Assembly (NCBI GenBank): GCA_964057225.1 | Contig: OZ059898.1 | Coordinates: forward strand, 6,510,001-6,574,000 | DNA from: Auanema rhodensis | Lineage: Eukaryota > Nematoda > Chromadorea > Rhabditida > Rhabditidae | DNA: 64,000 nucleotides | Reading direction: 5' to 3' | Shown here: positions 53,305 to 64,000 of the stretch, piece by piece | How positions within the stretch are numbered: the stretch's first letter is position 1 | How the letters are laid out: each line of letters starts with the position of its first letter | The notes under the pieces: model-generated | The model's input: the letters and a program-made list of their open reading frames with translations, nothing else | The model's database searches: none | Told to the model about the DNA's origin: nothing | Translations under genes and position numbers: made by a program

Positions 53305-53483
53305 TTCATTAAAAAATAATTTTATTATATAAGGGCTTAATTGCCTATTTTATACATATATTTTAAAGGCAGAAAATTAGTACATATTGAAATAAGAGAT
53401 ATTATATCAGAGCTGATTATTATATTAGTACAAATTTGTAAGAAAGAGTAGAATATATACATATTATAAAATGAGTTAATATC

Positions 53484-55990
53484 TTATAAACAATAGTCCT
53501 TATGAATTTTATAAAATTCATGAACAAAGTTTGCCATTAGTTTTTCTGACTCGGCAACCTTAATCTGAAAAAATTTAAATGATAATCAAATGTTATTATA
53601 TATGAATATACATTCATTATATCAAACAACTCAGCTGGACCAGAGAGCTGAACCGCTAAATGTTCTTCAAAGCTTAGAGTTCCTTCCGTAACTTTTTGCC
53701 TAAGTTCTATAAGTTCTCGACGAGCTGTATCCAAGTCCTTTAACAACGATTTCAGGTTATATTTAGCATAGATAGTAACTTACTTGATCCAATTTACCAA
53801 TATCGCGATGATTGTCTTCTAAAATTTCTTTTTCATTTTCAATATTTTCTGAAAAAAAAAACTGATCTATCTAGATATTCATACAAAAAGAACGTTACCT
53901 ATTTTTGAAAGAATGTTCTGCCTCTCACCACATTTATCAACAGCGGCACGTTGATAATTTATTTGTTGTCTTTTTAAAACACGTTTGCTATCTGTTAATC
54001 TCTCATTTTCAACTTGCAGTCGAATCCTACATATACATATATATTTAATAGGCTAGGATTGAAAAATCTTACTCAAGAGAACTAATATTTTGTTTACAAG
54101 TTCTGATATCTTCTAACACTTTTGAAATCGTAGATTCAATTTCTGAATATGTCTCCGCAATATCTTTACGTATTTCGGTATTCAGAAGTTGTTGCACTTC
54201 CCTGAAAAGGAAAGCTATTCAAAGAATGTTATCATAATCCTTACTTGATATCCTTTGGCATATAATCTTCTGAGCTACTGTAATCAAACAGATCATTCTT
54301 AATACTATGAATACTACTACGAAGCTCAGAAAATCTTGACAGTAACTGCAAAACAAAGTTTCATTTTAAATTTAAAAAGATGTTTACAATAGCGAAAGAT
54401 TGAGATTCTTTTGGCTGCAATGCCCAGCGCTCTCGCCCAAGGGTTTCCAGTTCATTTTGAACTTCCCGTATCAAAACTCTGTTCTGTAAAAACATTATAT
54501 TTTTATAATTAATTTAAACTGCTATCGTACTTGATCATATTCTGTCATCATAGCTCTAGCCTCAGGGCCTTTTATTCCAAAAGCTCCACGTTCTTGTTCC
54601 AATATCAGATTTTTTTTCTGAAGAAAAGCTTCGCGAATACCATCAACTTCTGAGCGCACCTCCAAAGCTTCAAACGCGGCATTTTCCTTAACAGAAAAAT
54701 AAAATCTGAATAAAAAACTAAAAGAACCTTCTCCTTTTCGAGATTTAGAACAGCTTGCTCAATAGCTTCACAATATGCTTTGGCTTTACGAATATCGTCT
54801 TCAAGCTTTTTGTTGTCATCATTATACTTTTCTTCATTCCCTTTCTTTAAATTCTAGATAAACATCATTTATACCTTTTCACAATACCTCGTCTTCCAAT
54901 TCTCGATTTTCCCGTCGAATGGATAAAAGAGCTGCTTCAGCAGCCTTCAATTGACCTCCTATATCTTCTTGATTATCAAACCAATCTCGAAGATTTTTCT
55001 GTTCTTCTATACAAATAAAAAAAACTACCCATCACCAAGATTTTAAAATACCTTCAATACTACCTTCGGCAATACCCAAAAGACGATTTTGATGAAATGT
55101 TTTAAAATGATCTTGTAGCCAAGAATACCGAAACTAAAAAAAGAATTACTGTAGTCCTGACTGAGGTACTAACTGCGCCAATGTTTCCGTTACTATTATC
55201 TCCACTAAGAAGAATTTGGGATCCAACTATTTCTTCCAACTTTCGTACTATCTAAAATGATCAAATTCAATTAATAGAATTTTATAGATAATACCTTCAC
55301 ATAATCAATTAACCAACACAAAGCATGAAGCAAATAATGCCAATTGTGAGAAGCTCCAACAGGTTGAAGATAACTCGGCTTGATAGGATAAGGATAGCCA
55401 AGAATTGAGAATAAACGGGGAATCTGGAAAAAGATAAAAACGATGATACATTAAATTATTAGCACACCTCTTCAGCTATCTTTCTGTCGCCAATTTCATA
55501 CTGTGGGCTAACACACTCGTATATCATCTCCAAGAAACCGATAAAATCTTTCTGTGTGGGTTTAGCTATATGCTGAATAGTTACAGCATCCTTAAAATAA
55601 ATAATTAGGAAAAAATAAAGAAATTCCATACTTCGCCATCTAATTCAATGATAAACTCATATATTTTCGCGATCATTTCCTGCTGATATTTTTTGTCGCT
55701 TGTATCTACCTGTAATCTCTACTAATATATTCAGCCTAAAAAACAGAACAAACCCTCGGAACAACATTTACTTGCTTGAAAACCGACATACGACGAATAG
55801 TTGGTGCAGTTCCCAAAGAAAATCGAGCATCTTTTCTAAAAAAGAAACCAATGTAATAGTTTAACATTATAAACTACTTTGATGTTAAAGGGGTTTGAAG
55901 AGCTGAGAATCTTTGTCTAGTAGGTGTTTTTTGATTTGTATGGGAAGTTAACAGTGATTGCCGACCTGTGGTAAACCTTCTTCGATCCAT
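53484..55990 (-). CDS. ndc-80: kinetochore protein NDC80/HEC1
   Basis: Seventeen exons in phase encode 603 residues. A basic, Ser/Thr-rich N-terminal tail (MDRRRFTTGRQSLLTSHTNQ, with several Aurora-B-like sites) precedes the calponin-homology domain: KPTQKDFIGFLEMIYECVSPQYEIGDRK, IPRLFSILGYPYPIKPSYLQPVGASHNWHY (a 20+ residue block in exon 55295-55423) and WLIDYVKIVRKLEEI. The remainder is long coiled coil (exons 55052-53484). NDC80 joins NUF2, SPC24 and SPC25 and couples kinetochores to spindle microtubules in mitosis. Upstream DNA carries an E2F-like site. It is tandem with the 55-residue gene and the CEP104-like gene, 180 bases downstream. Confidence 0.93.
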
Positions 55991-56577
55991 AGCTGAACAT
56001 AATTAACAATATAATATAAAAGAACTAAAATAATCACATTTAAGTTAATAATAGCTTACTTAAAAGCGGACATAAGATGCTAATTTAAAATGTAATACTT
56101 TCGCGCGTATTATAAATAGAGCGAGCTTCTAGCGTTTAAACTTCGAGCGATATTGTGGTGAATCAATTAAATAAGTTATATAGCTAATTTTTATTAAGAA
56201 TGTTAAGATTATAATATCAATATTAATAATATTAATATGTTATTTATTATATTTAACCAGTTATGAAAAAAATTTTCTCGATTTTACTTATACTATTTAT
56301 TATTTTTTAGTTTTCCAAGTATTTCTTTCAAAATGAATGAAGATCCAAGAAACTACTTGTTATTCAAAAAATTTATTTAAATTTAAAAAATCCCTGAAAA
56401 AAAACCATCTGGGTTTTTTATATTGCAGATAGGTGGGAGTTATAATCAAATTTTATCTTTTCTCGTGCTTGAATTTTATAGTTATCAAAAGAATTAATTT
56501 GTTATCAGTTGATAACTTTATGATTCTCCGCTATTACATAAGGAACTCATGCTTGGGGTAATATTCATATTTACGCG
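55991..56577. other. divergent promoter of ndc-80 and the first VWA/lectin gene
   Basis: 587 bases between divergent start codons. The part nearest ndc-80 has an E2F-like TTTCGCGCG (56099-56107) in a short CpG-containing stretch to about 56150. Between about 56410 and 56530 a TTATCA/TTGATA-rich part contains GATA-type motifs (GTTGATAAC near 56511), which in worms often mark gut-expressed genes such as lectins. Confidence 0.4.
56099..56107. promoter_or_regulatory. E2F-like motif upstream of ndc-80
   Basis: TTTCGCGCG lies 109 bases upstream of the ndc-80 start codon, the usual distance for an E2F/DP site in a cell-cycle promoter. Based on motif and position only. Confidence 0.35.
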
Positions 56578-58409
56578 ATGAAAGTTGCTATTCTCATTTT
56601 TGCTATAGTGCGTAAGTTGGCTCTTTTCTTGTTTTCAAATTTTAATTTTTCTTGTCAGAATTTGGTCACGCTTTCGATGGGTCAACGTTAGCATCAACAA
56701 CTGCACCCCCCGAAACAGAGCCCGATACCGATTCAAGCGATTCATGGACACCCGAGCCGACAAGCGTATCATGGACACCCGAGTCGACAAGCGTATCATG
56801 GACACCCGAGTCGACAAGCGTAACATGGACATCCGAGTCGACAAGCGTAACATGGACAGAGTATCCAACGACAACGGAAGGTTATCCTTCAAATTATAGT
56901 GGACCTGGATGTGGAACGTTGGTTTATTGAAATATTTGCTTGAAACCCGAATTGAATTGTAGATGTGCCCCTGCAACAGTTTGGAACGATGTTATATATT
57001 TGATCGATTCATCTGCTGCATCCACACGAAAAAACTTGGGAGATGTAAGCTCATTAAAAATAATATTTATATTATATATGAGCCTACATATTTTTATTTT
57101 AATATTTGCAGATGTGGACTTATATCTTAACTGTTAGTCAAAGTTTCAATATTCAAACACGAGACACTAATCAGCAGCAGGTTTTTTGAATTAATATTTT
57201 TTATTTGTTACAAATATTCTTAAGCATATGCGTGTTGGAGTTCTTGCTTATTCTGATCAAGTAAGGCTATTGGCACCGTTAGGAAGTATGACTTACGACG
57301 ATATGATGAACTTAGATGTTCCTTACATGGGAGGAGGAGAAGCTGGTACTAATATTGAAGGGTATGTTGTAACGCTGTATGAATGCTTATGCTCATGTTT
57401 TTCTAGAGCTATCCAGGCTGCTACTGAACAATTTGAAAGTAGTGATCATAGAGCTAATGCTCGAAAAGTTATTGTTCTTATTGCACCTGATTACAAGTAA
57501 GTATTACCCTTTACACCTTGATTATGATTTCTCTTCGAGTCCTGCGGGTAGCAGTGCTCCTCAAAAAGTAGCCAACACGTTCAAAGCTGACGGAGGAATT
57601 TTAATTGTATTGGGTGCGTATTCTTTATGTTTCGAATCTTGACTTGAAATTTTGAATTATATTTATAATAATAATATACTTAAGAATATCAGCCAGCCGG
57701 AGGAGAACCAGCTCTTGGACTTAAGGAACTCTCTTCTCCTGACTATTTTTTGAGAAGTGTTACAGCATCTATTGACGATATGATCCAAGCGCAATGTGAT
57801 GGTAAATTTGTTGACATATAATGGAATATAAACGAACGATTCAGCTAATTGTGTTTGTGCTAATAACTGGCAGCAATATGGAAGTAGTTATCGCAATGCC
57901 CCATCCAATGGTAATTTACATTTTGTACGAACTGAGATATGTTTTTTTTTGTTAGGATGCTATTTCCCGGTTGATTTGCAAGGATCTTTTGCTTTGGCTA
58001 ATAGAAATTGTAGGGTTAACTACCAAGGTTCTTATCTTGCTTCAGTTCAAAATTATGATAAACAACGGTTCTTAAAGTCATGTAAGGATTTGTATTAATT
58101 AAAAATAATACATATTAACTTGTAGTAATGCCAAATAACTTCTTGATCGGTTTATCGGTGACCAACGGAAGGACCGTATGGGCTGATGGTACTCCTGTAA
58201 GTTTAATTTTATATGACGGTAGAAGAATAGCTCTAATTTAGCTTGGTTACTATCATCCCTATCAAAATAATGCAATTTCTTCTGGCCAATCTGTGTATAT
58301 TTCGACTTCTGGAGACAGTTGGATTACCACAATGAATCGTAGCCCATACTGGTATATATGCGAAGGAGCTCCATGTTCTTCCAACAAGTATTGTGATATT
58401 CAACAATAA
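56578..58409 (+). CDS. secreted protein with VWA-like and C-type lectin domains (copy A)
   Basis: Twelve exons (56578-56611, 56659-56917, 56963-57044, 57112-57180, 57225-57361, 57407-57496, 57540-57613, 57685-57801, 57845-57910, 57956-58081, 58126-58196, 58242-58409) encode 430 residues. A signal peptide is followed by a Thr/Ser/Pro linker with nonapeptide repeats, likely O-glycosylated. A VWA-type domain follows: VIYLIDSSAAST (a D-x-S-x-S-like metal site), RVGVLAYSDQVRLLAPLGS, ARKVIVLIAPDYK. The C-type lectin domain ends the protein: GCYFPVDLQGSFALANRNC, FLIGLSVTNGRTVWADGTP, YWYICEGAPC. This VWA+CLEC layout is a nematode clec subfamily, usually secreted and linked to immunity or gut. The EPN/QPD and WND sugar-site motifs are not obvious, so sugar binding is doubtful. 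Confidence 0.88.
56742..56858. repeat. 27-base minisatellite inside coding sequence
   Basis: Four near-identical 27-base units (56742-56768, 56769-56795, 56796-56822, 56823-56849) plus a partial fifth. Each encodes S/TWTPESTSV, with single base changes between units. The block is much more GC-rich than surrounding DNA. It forms the mucin-like linker after the signal peptide of copy A and is likely to vary in copy number. Confidence 0.92.
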
Positions 58410-58746
58410 TATAATAATACTTTGTAATCATGTGAATAATAGCAAAGATGATTATTTTCAATAAAATGTAATGTATGACAATTTTATGTATTGAATATCT
58501 ACAACACCAAAGCTATTCTAATTGTTTATAAAAATGATGAGTCACACGATGATATCACATATACGAAAATGCAGTACTAATTACATTTTTACAGCTTATG
58601 AACATTTTTCTTTATCAGTTAATTTGATAAGTCTTTCTTTTCGTCATTTTATGTCATTTATTTTGCTGATAACGCCTTTTTTTTTGATAAAATATAATCA
58701 TTTTGCTGTATTAATTAAAATTTATTATACTCATTTATGGATGAAA
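58410..58746. other. 3' regions of convergent VWA/lectin genes A and B
   Basis: 337 bases between stop codons, AT-rich; contains AATAAA at 58460. No gene. A 105-codon plus-strand frame spanning 58522-58839 is largely antisense to the last exon of copy B. Confidence 0.5.
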
Positions 58747-60484
58747 TTAGAAATTTTTACAGTACTGGTTACTGCTACATGGACTCCCTTCACAAACGTA
58801 CCAAAATGCTTGTCGACAGTCAATAGGAAGCCAATATGAACTGTTTTGAGGTATAAGCAAGCATTCAGAAGGCAATGGCTCTTTCACCCATGGATGATAA
58901 TCTCCAAGCTGAAATTTTAAGGTTTATCAAGAACTTAAAATTTTCATATTTCACGTTTTGTCCATCTGCCCAAATCCATTTTCCATTCAAATTACGGAGT
59001 CCAAGAAGAAAATCATTACCTAATAACACTGGAATAATATTAAAATGAATTAAGAAGAATTAAAAAACCAATAAACTACATTTCTTCATGAATAGTTGTT
59101 TTTCTAACGTTTCAACTGATGCCAAATTAAAATTATTATAATTGTTTTGGCAATTTCGGTTGGCTAGTTTGTATGAAGCAGGTAATTCAATTGCATAGTA
59201 ACAACCTGCAAGTATATCATATATAGTTTAAAATTAAAATTCTATATTTAATTACCATGTAATGGAGTATTACGTTCACTGGATATGAAAGAAACATAAT
59301 TTTTTGAGCAAAAACAGTTAGCTTATTTAAGAATAAGGATTATTCAATATTTTAAATTGATTATCTTACCGTCACAGTAAGCTTGCACCATATCATTTAC
59401 AGTTGAATTGCCTGAAAAAAAGAAATATCCTGCGCTTGCTAATTCTCGTAATTGAAATATTGGTGTTCCTCCATATGGAGTATAATCTATAATCATAATC
59501 TATCTTATTTAAAGATATCTATATATTTGTCATAAGTACCATAAACAATAAATATTCCTCCATTTTCTTGAAAAGTGATTGCTTCTTTTTTTGGAGCAAG
59601 TTCACCATTTGGTCTTCAATAAAACTTTTTAAAGCATCTTATGTAATTATAGTTTTACCTATATGATACACTTAATAAAACAATTACTTTTCGAGATCCG
59701 ACTCTTCCATTCGAACTGAACTGTCTTTCAGCTGTACGGATAGCTCTAAAGCATTTTTATATTGTTTTTAAACTTAATATGAAACAACTTACTCAAGTAT
59801 GTTAGTTCCTTCTTCACCGCCACCCATATAAGGAATTTTAAGACCACGCATTCCATTATAATCTACAGTACCTAATGGAGAAATTATTTGGACTTGATCG
59901 GAAAAGGTAATAACACCAACTTGCATGTAATTCTAAAACATTTTTTTACTATTCTCCTTATACTTGTTTTTGCTTACAGGATTGGCGTAACCTTTTTTCT
60001 GTATATTAAACGATTCGCTCACTTTGAGAACAAATGTCCACACCTACATATAATAATCATTGTTTTTGTATTTTGTAAGTTAATTATCATGTAATTCATT
60101 TAATTTCAATATCTTGCAATTCTTTTCAACTTACATCTCCAACATTATGTTGTTGTGTTGCAACAGATGATTCAATCAGATATATAACATCATTCCATAC
60201 ATTACTTGTATTACACCTTAAATCTCAGATTGATTGTAAGAAATTCTTTAATATTTCAAATACATACTGTCCGCATGTAGGACCCTGATATGGCTCATTT
60301 TGCAAATGTACTATTCCATCATCAGCCACGCCCAAACAATCTATTTATTTATTCAAACACAAACTACTGAATTACCCGCTACATGTTGTAAACATAAGAG
60401 ATGATCTGAAAATTAATTTTAAAAAATAAAATGTGTGTTAAACTTACTGAGCACTAAACTTATTAAAAAATATATATAAACCAT
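58747..60484 (-). CDS. secreted protein with VWA-like and C-type lectin domains (copy B)
   Basis: Thirteen exons (60448-60484, 60376-60405, 60268-60340, 60135-60216, 59978-60043, 59793-59932, 59659-59745, 59540-59613, 59370-59486, 59256-59321, 59080-59205, 58955-59019, 58747-58908) encode 374 residues. It has a signal peptide (MVYIYFLISLVLNHLLCL). The VWA-like part contains VIYLIESSVATQQ, VGVITFSDQVQIISPLG and RKVIVLLSVSY; the canonical MIDAS Asp is Glu here. The lectin part contains CYYAIELPASYKLANRNC, FLLGLRNLNGKWIWADG and FWYVCEGSPC. Intron positions match copy A one for one, except for an extra small exon at the N-terminus, so the two arose by duplication and inversion. It lacks the Thr/Ser/Pro linker of copy A. 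Confidence 0.88.
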
Positions 60485-61190
60485 CAGTCAATACATCTGA
60501 AAAGATTCAGTGATGTCTTATCACTAATACTTTAAGAGAATTATTAGAACATGTGCACATTTAAAAAAAATGTTTATGTGATATTGATTATAAACTATTT
60601 TTTAAATTTGTTATTGAATAAGAAATGTTTTTCAATTAATCTTTTATATTATTTAGTAATATTGTAATATTATTATCATTTCATACGATCATATCATATA
60701 CAGTCATGTGCGATGAAAAAAACTTTTTTAATTTCAACAATTTTGTGAGTTCATATAGTATATATTCAGTATCAAACATGATTTTTTGATTCTTTTAAAT
60801 TTTTTTAAAATTCATTTAACACTCAAAATATATTTTCTCTGAATTTTTGTAGTTTGTCTGAGAATATATAAGGGTTTCTAGTGGGTATCCGATTTTGTAA
60901 GTGCCGTATAGAATTTTGTTCAAAATTAAAATAAAAATTATTAATATTCAAGTAAAAAATATTTTTGAAGCGTTCTTGTTCATATATTTCATTCGTCTCA
61001 AGATATGAATTGTTGGTTAGTCAAGCAATCATAGATAGCCATGAAGAAGATATGAAATAAAGTAGAATTCTGTAAAACCAGAAAAGAAATTAAAAAGATT
61101 GATAAGATAATAGATTTCTTTAAAATAATTGGATATGGGCAGTATAATATTTTTGATATTTGATAAAACTTTTGTTTGGAACTATAAGGG
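60485..61190. other. divergent promoter of VWA/lectin genes B and C
   Basis: 706 very AT-rich bases between divergent start codons. GATA-type words occur (TGATAAGA at 61099-61106). No gene, repeat or RNA seen. Confidence 0.4.
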
Positions 61191-64000
61191 ATGATGCGAC
61201 GTGTAGTCGTATATTTCCTTTATCTATTAGCTCCGCTTTTCGTATGTAAGTTGTTTAAGTATATATTAAGTTGGTCGACAAGTTTTGTCGTTTTTCACTC
61301 TGTTTTCAATAAGCTATAACTTTTGCTAGATTCAATTTTTTTGATCGAATACATTCAAAACAAAAACGACATTAACCTAATAAACATTGTTTTATACTTA
61401 GAGAGAGCATACATAAAACTATAACAAAATTATGTTATTTAATATGTAACAAAGAATAATAAAAAGAATTTTAACATACTTTAGCGTGTTCAAAATGGGC
61501 TTGTCCACCTAAGACAGGGCAAGCATGTGTTGAACCTGGAGGTGCTGTCTTCATTTTAGATACAACCTCGTACATGACAAAGACAGATATTGCTAATGTG
61601 TGTTTAATTAGAAAAATTAACTTTAATAATAAATATTTTAGCAATTTACATATGTACGTTCAGATATATTTCCATTTTTGCCCACCTATAATATATCTGT
61701 AAGTTATAATATATTGTATATATTCATATATTTAAAAATAAAATATAGATTGCTCTTATGAGTTATGGAACTGGAAATACAAATACAAATCCATTTACAA
61801 ATGAAGTTAATGAAGCATGTGTTATGCTTGATACTCTTCAGAATGCTAATATTGAGCAAGGATCATATAAGACATCATTAGTTGAGTAAGTATTACTTAT
61901 TGTATGTTCGAATATTTCTTTTTTTTTTCAGTGTTTTAAAAGTGTATAAAGCTTTATATCATGATGATGATCGAACACTGTATGATGGTAGTCCTTTTCC
62001 TGTTTTTTTATTCAGTGCTTCGACGTTAGTTTTTAATATATTGTTAAATAAATATTATAAAATTATAGCGATCTTAAAGATATTCAATTAGCATCTAATT
62101 ATGCCAAACGATTTCTTCCTGATGTTCAATTCAATCTGATTGCTATTGGTGATGCTGAAGCTGCTTTTGAAAATGTTTAATTTAAAATCTTTTTAAAATC
62201 TAAAAACTCATTATAGAATTTCCCATACGCTATCCTTTATTCATTTGATTACCTAATGACTAAAGTTGATTTTCATGTTTGTCTCAAAGCCCTTATGTGT
62301 GGATATCTGAAACAATGTAATTCTTATAAATCAGAAGATTTTTTTCATTTGTTTAGGTGATGCGCAAGCATCAACTGCGTTTTTCACTGTCATGGTCGTA
62401 ACAGATAGTGTGACAACCACCGAGGTCGTGACAACTCCTACGACAAGAGCAATGGATACAACACCATCAAGTACATCAAGACCAACTTTGCCACCAACAA
62501 CGAAAGCTGCTACTACTCCGGTTCCTACTATTACTAACTCAACTGGAGCTTGTGAGTACGTAAAAAGTTGTTGAAGAATCCTGTTCTATCATGCGCATTT
62601 TGATAGATGTGATCCTGCTAAAGTTTGGAATGATGTCATTTACCTTGTTGAATCATCTGATGCATCAGGCAGAAAAAATTTGGAAGATGTAAGCTATTAT
62701 CTTATTTATCCTTCTTTACATTTTTTTTAGATTTGGACATATATTCAATCTATTAGTACGTATTATAACATTCAAAAGAGTAATTACTCAGCAACCGTAT
62801 GTTTCACATTAAAAACAAATAGATTTTTTTTAAATTTTAGGATAATTATATGCGTGTTGGTATCATTTTATACTCCGATGATGCTCATCTTGTAGCTCCA
62901 TTAGGAACACTTGATTATAATGATATATTTAATATGGAACTTCCATACATTAGTGGAGCAAAGGATGGTCCAAATATTGCAGCGTTAGGCACAACAGATT
63001 TTATTACAAAAACAAAAACAATTATAGTGGGATACTAATGGCTTATAATCAATTTTCTGAAAACTATGAGCGCCCAAATACTAAAAAAGTTATCGTATTA
63101 ATCGGATCTACATACAAGTATAATTAATATTTTATAAAAATTAAAATATTTTTCATTTAAAGTTATTTGTTAGGCTATATTTCATAATACTTCTTTGATT
63201 TAGTCATGATAATAAGGATTCACCCCAAAAAGTAATGGATGAGTTTCATGAAGATAGTGGAATCTCTATTGTTCTTAGTAAGTGTCATTCATTTCTTGTA
63301 TACAAACTTTATAAAAATTTTTTTTTTGTGTTTAGACTATATACCAGTAAATGGATTCCCAGCTCCCTTTTTCGAACAACTTGCATCACCTGGCTATTTT
63401 CTAAATTCCGAAGTTAATACAGTAGCTGATATGCTACAAGCTCAATGTGATGGTAAACATCTACATACATTTATTTCTTCAAGAAATATTTTATATTTAA
63501 GCAAACTGCTTCTGTCGAAATAATTTTCATTACATCCCAAAGGGTACTAGAAAACTTCCAACACACGGTGATCAAAGTTTTACTTACGTATTAAACATAT
63601 GTTTTAGGTTGTTTAATGGGTGTTGATTTACAAGGAAATTATGCCCTTGCTGAAAGAAATTGCCGAAATAACTACTATGGAGCCCACTTTCCTATAGTAG
63701 ATTCAGAAGAAATAGACTTATTCTTATCCAATAGTAAACTGTTTCTTCTTCAATATTAATATGTTTTTTTAATAATTTTCAGTGACACTACAATCATATT
63801 ACATTGGATTAAGTCTTAAGTCAGATGGAACATGGAGATGGGATGATGGAACACCTGTTAGTTATCTTTACATAACTCGAATATTACTATTATGTTTTAT
63901 TTGCAGCTTGGATCATATAGACCATGGGTAGTTCCAGCTACAACTGATAGTAGAGATGGTGCATGTGCAATTGCGCTTAAAGGTGGTAGAACTGGATGGG
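61191..64000 (+). CDS. secreted protein with two VWA-like domains and a C-type lectin domain (copy C, partial)
   Basis: At least 18 exons in phase, from the ATG at 61191 to the window edge; last exon 63907 onward is open. After a signal peptide, a first VWA domain (exons 61485-62316) has VFILDTTSYMTKTD, with the D-x-S/T metal motif, and IALMSYGTGNTN. A Thr/Ser/Pro linker follows (exon 62357-62555). A second VWA (62607-63277) is paralogous to copies A and B: VIYLVESSDASG, RVGIILYSDDAHLVAPLGT, KKVIVLIGSTYK. Then comes the lectin domain (63336 onward): GCLMGVDLQGNYALAERNC, YYIGLSLKSDGTWRWDDGTP. The first VWA, absent from A and B, was either gained here or lost there. Its end is beyond the window. 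Confidence 0.87.

Overview
This window is nuclear DNA of a nematode, most likely a free-living relative of Caenorhabditis rather than C. elegans itself. It is AT-rich. Genes are broken by many short introns (mostly about 40-60 bases, several over 100). Acceptors are loose (TTTTCAG, but often TTTAG or TTAAG). The gene set is typical of worms: a Hox gene with the mab-5 N-terminus, mml-1, ced-6, daz-1, and a cluster of secreted VWA/C-type-lectin genes. I assembled exon models by hand from reading frame, GT-AG junctions and phase. Where I give a protein length, all exon lengths sum to a multiple of three.

Layout, left to right. 1-10.7 kb is gene-poor: the 5' part of a mab-5-like Hox gene (minus strand), its first introns, a GC-rich promoter and about 5.4 kb of upstream DNA with a stable hairpin. 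10.7-12.8 kb holds cox-6A (+) and cah-1 (-), convergent. 15.6-21.1 kb holds mml-1 (-); a 1.9 kb divergent region separates it from fructose-bisphosphate aldolase (+, to 23.05 kb). 23.2-31.6 kb is compact: a NAA80-like acetyltransferase (-), a WDR37 orthologue (+), ced-6 (-) and ucr-1 (-). 31.9-43.8 kb holds ddx-15/PRP43 (+), a sepiapterin-reductase-like SDR (+), a PPM1F/FEM-2-type PP2C (-), eIF2B alpha (+) and a PDIA5-like protein (+). After a 2.65 kb stretch of unclear status come an unrecognised 315-residue protein (+) and daz-1 (+). 50.7-56.0 kb holds a CEP104-like zinc-finger protein (-), a 55-codon gene just upstream of it (-) and ndc-80 (-). The right end (56.6-64 kb) has three paralogous secreted VWA + C-type-lectin genes; the last runs off the window.

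Most genes are housekeeping and are not functionally linked. Two local pairings stand out. The glucose-responsive-type factor MML-1 is divergent from a glycolytic aldolase gene, with CACGTG E-boxes between them. Germline and cell-cycle genes (daz-1, ndc-80) carry E2F-like motifs close upstream. From memory, mab-5, cah-1, cox-6A, mml-1, both aldolases, ced-6, ucr-1, ddx-15 and fem-2 all lie on C. elegans chromosome III, so this window looks like part of the same ancestral chromosome.

I did not find an obviously new defence or mobile system. The least explained items are the coding-like but frame-broken minus-strand stretch at 43.8-46.4 kb, the structured hairpin near 9.0 kb, and the short CEP104-like gene.
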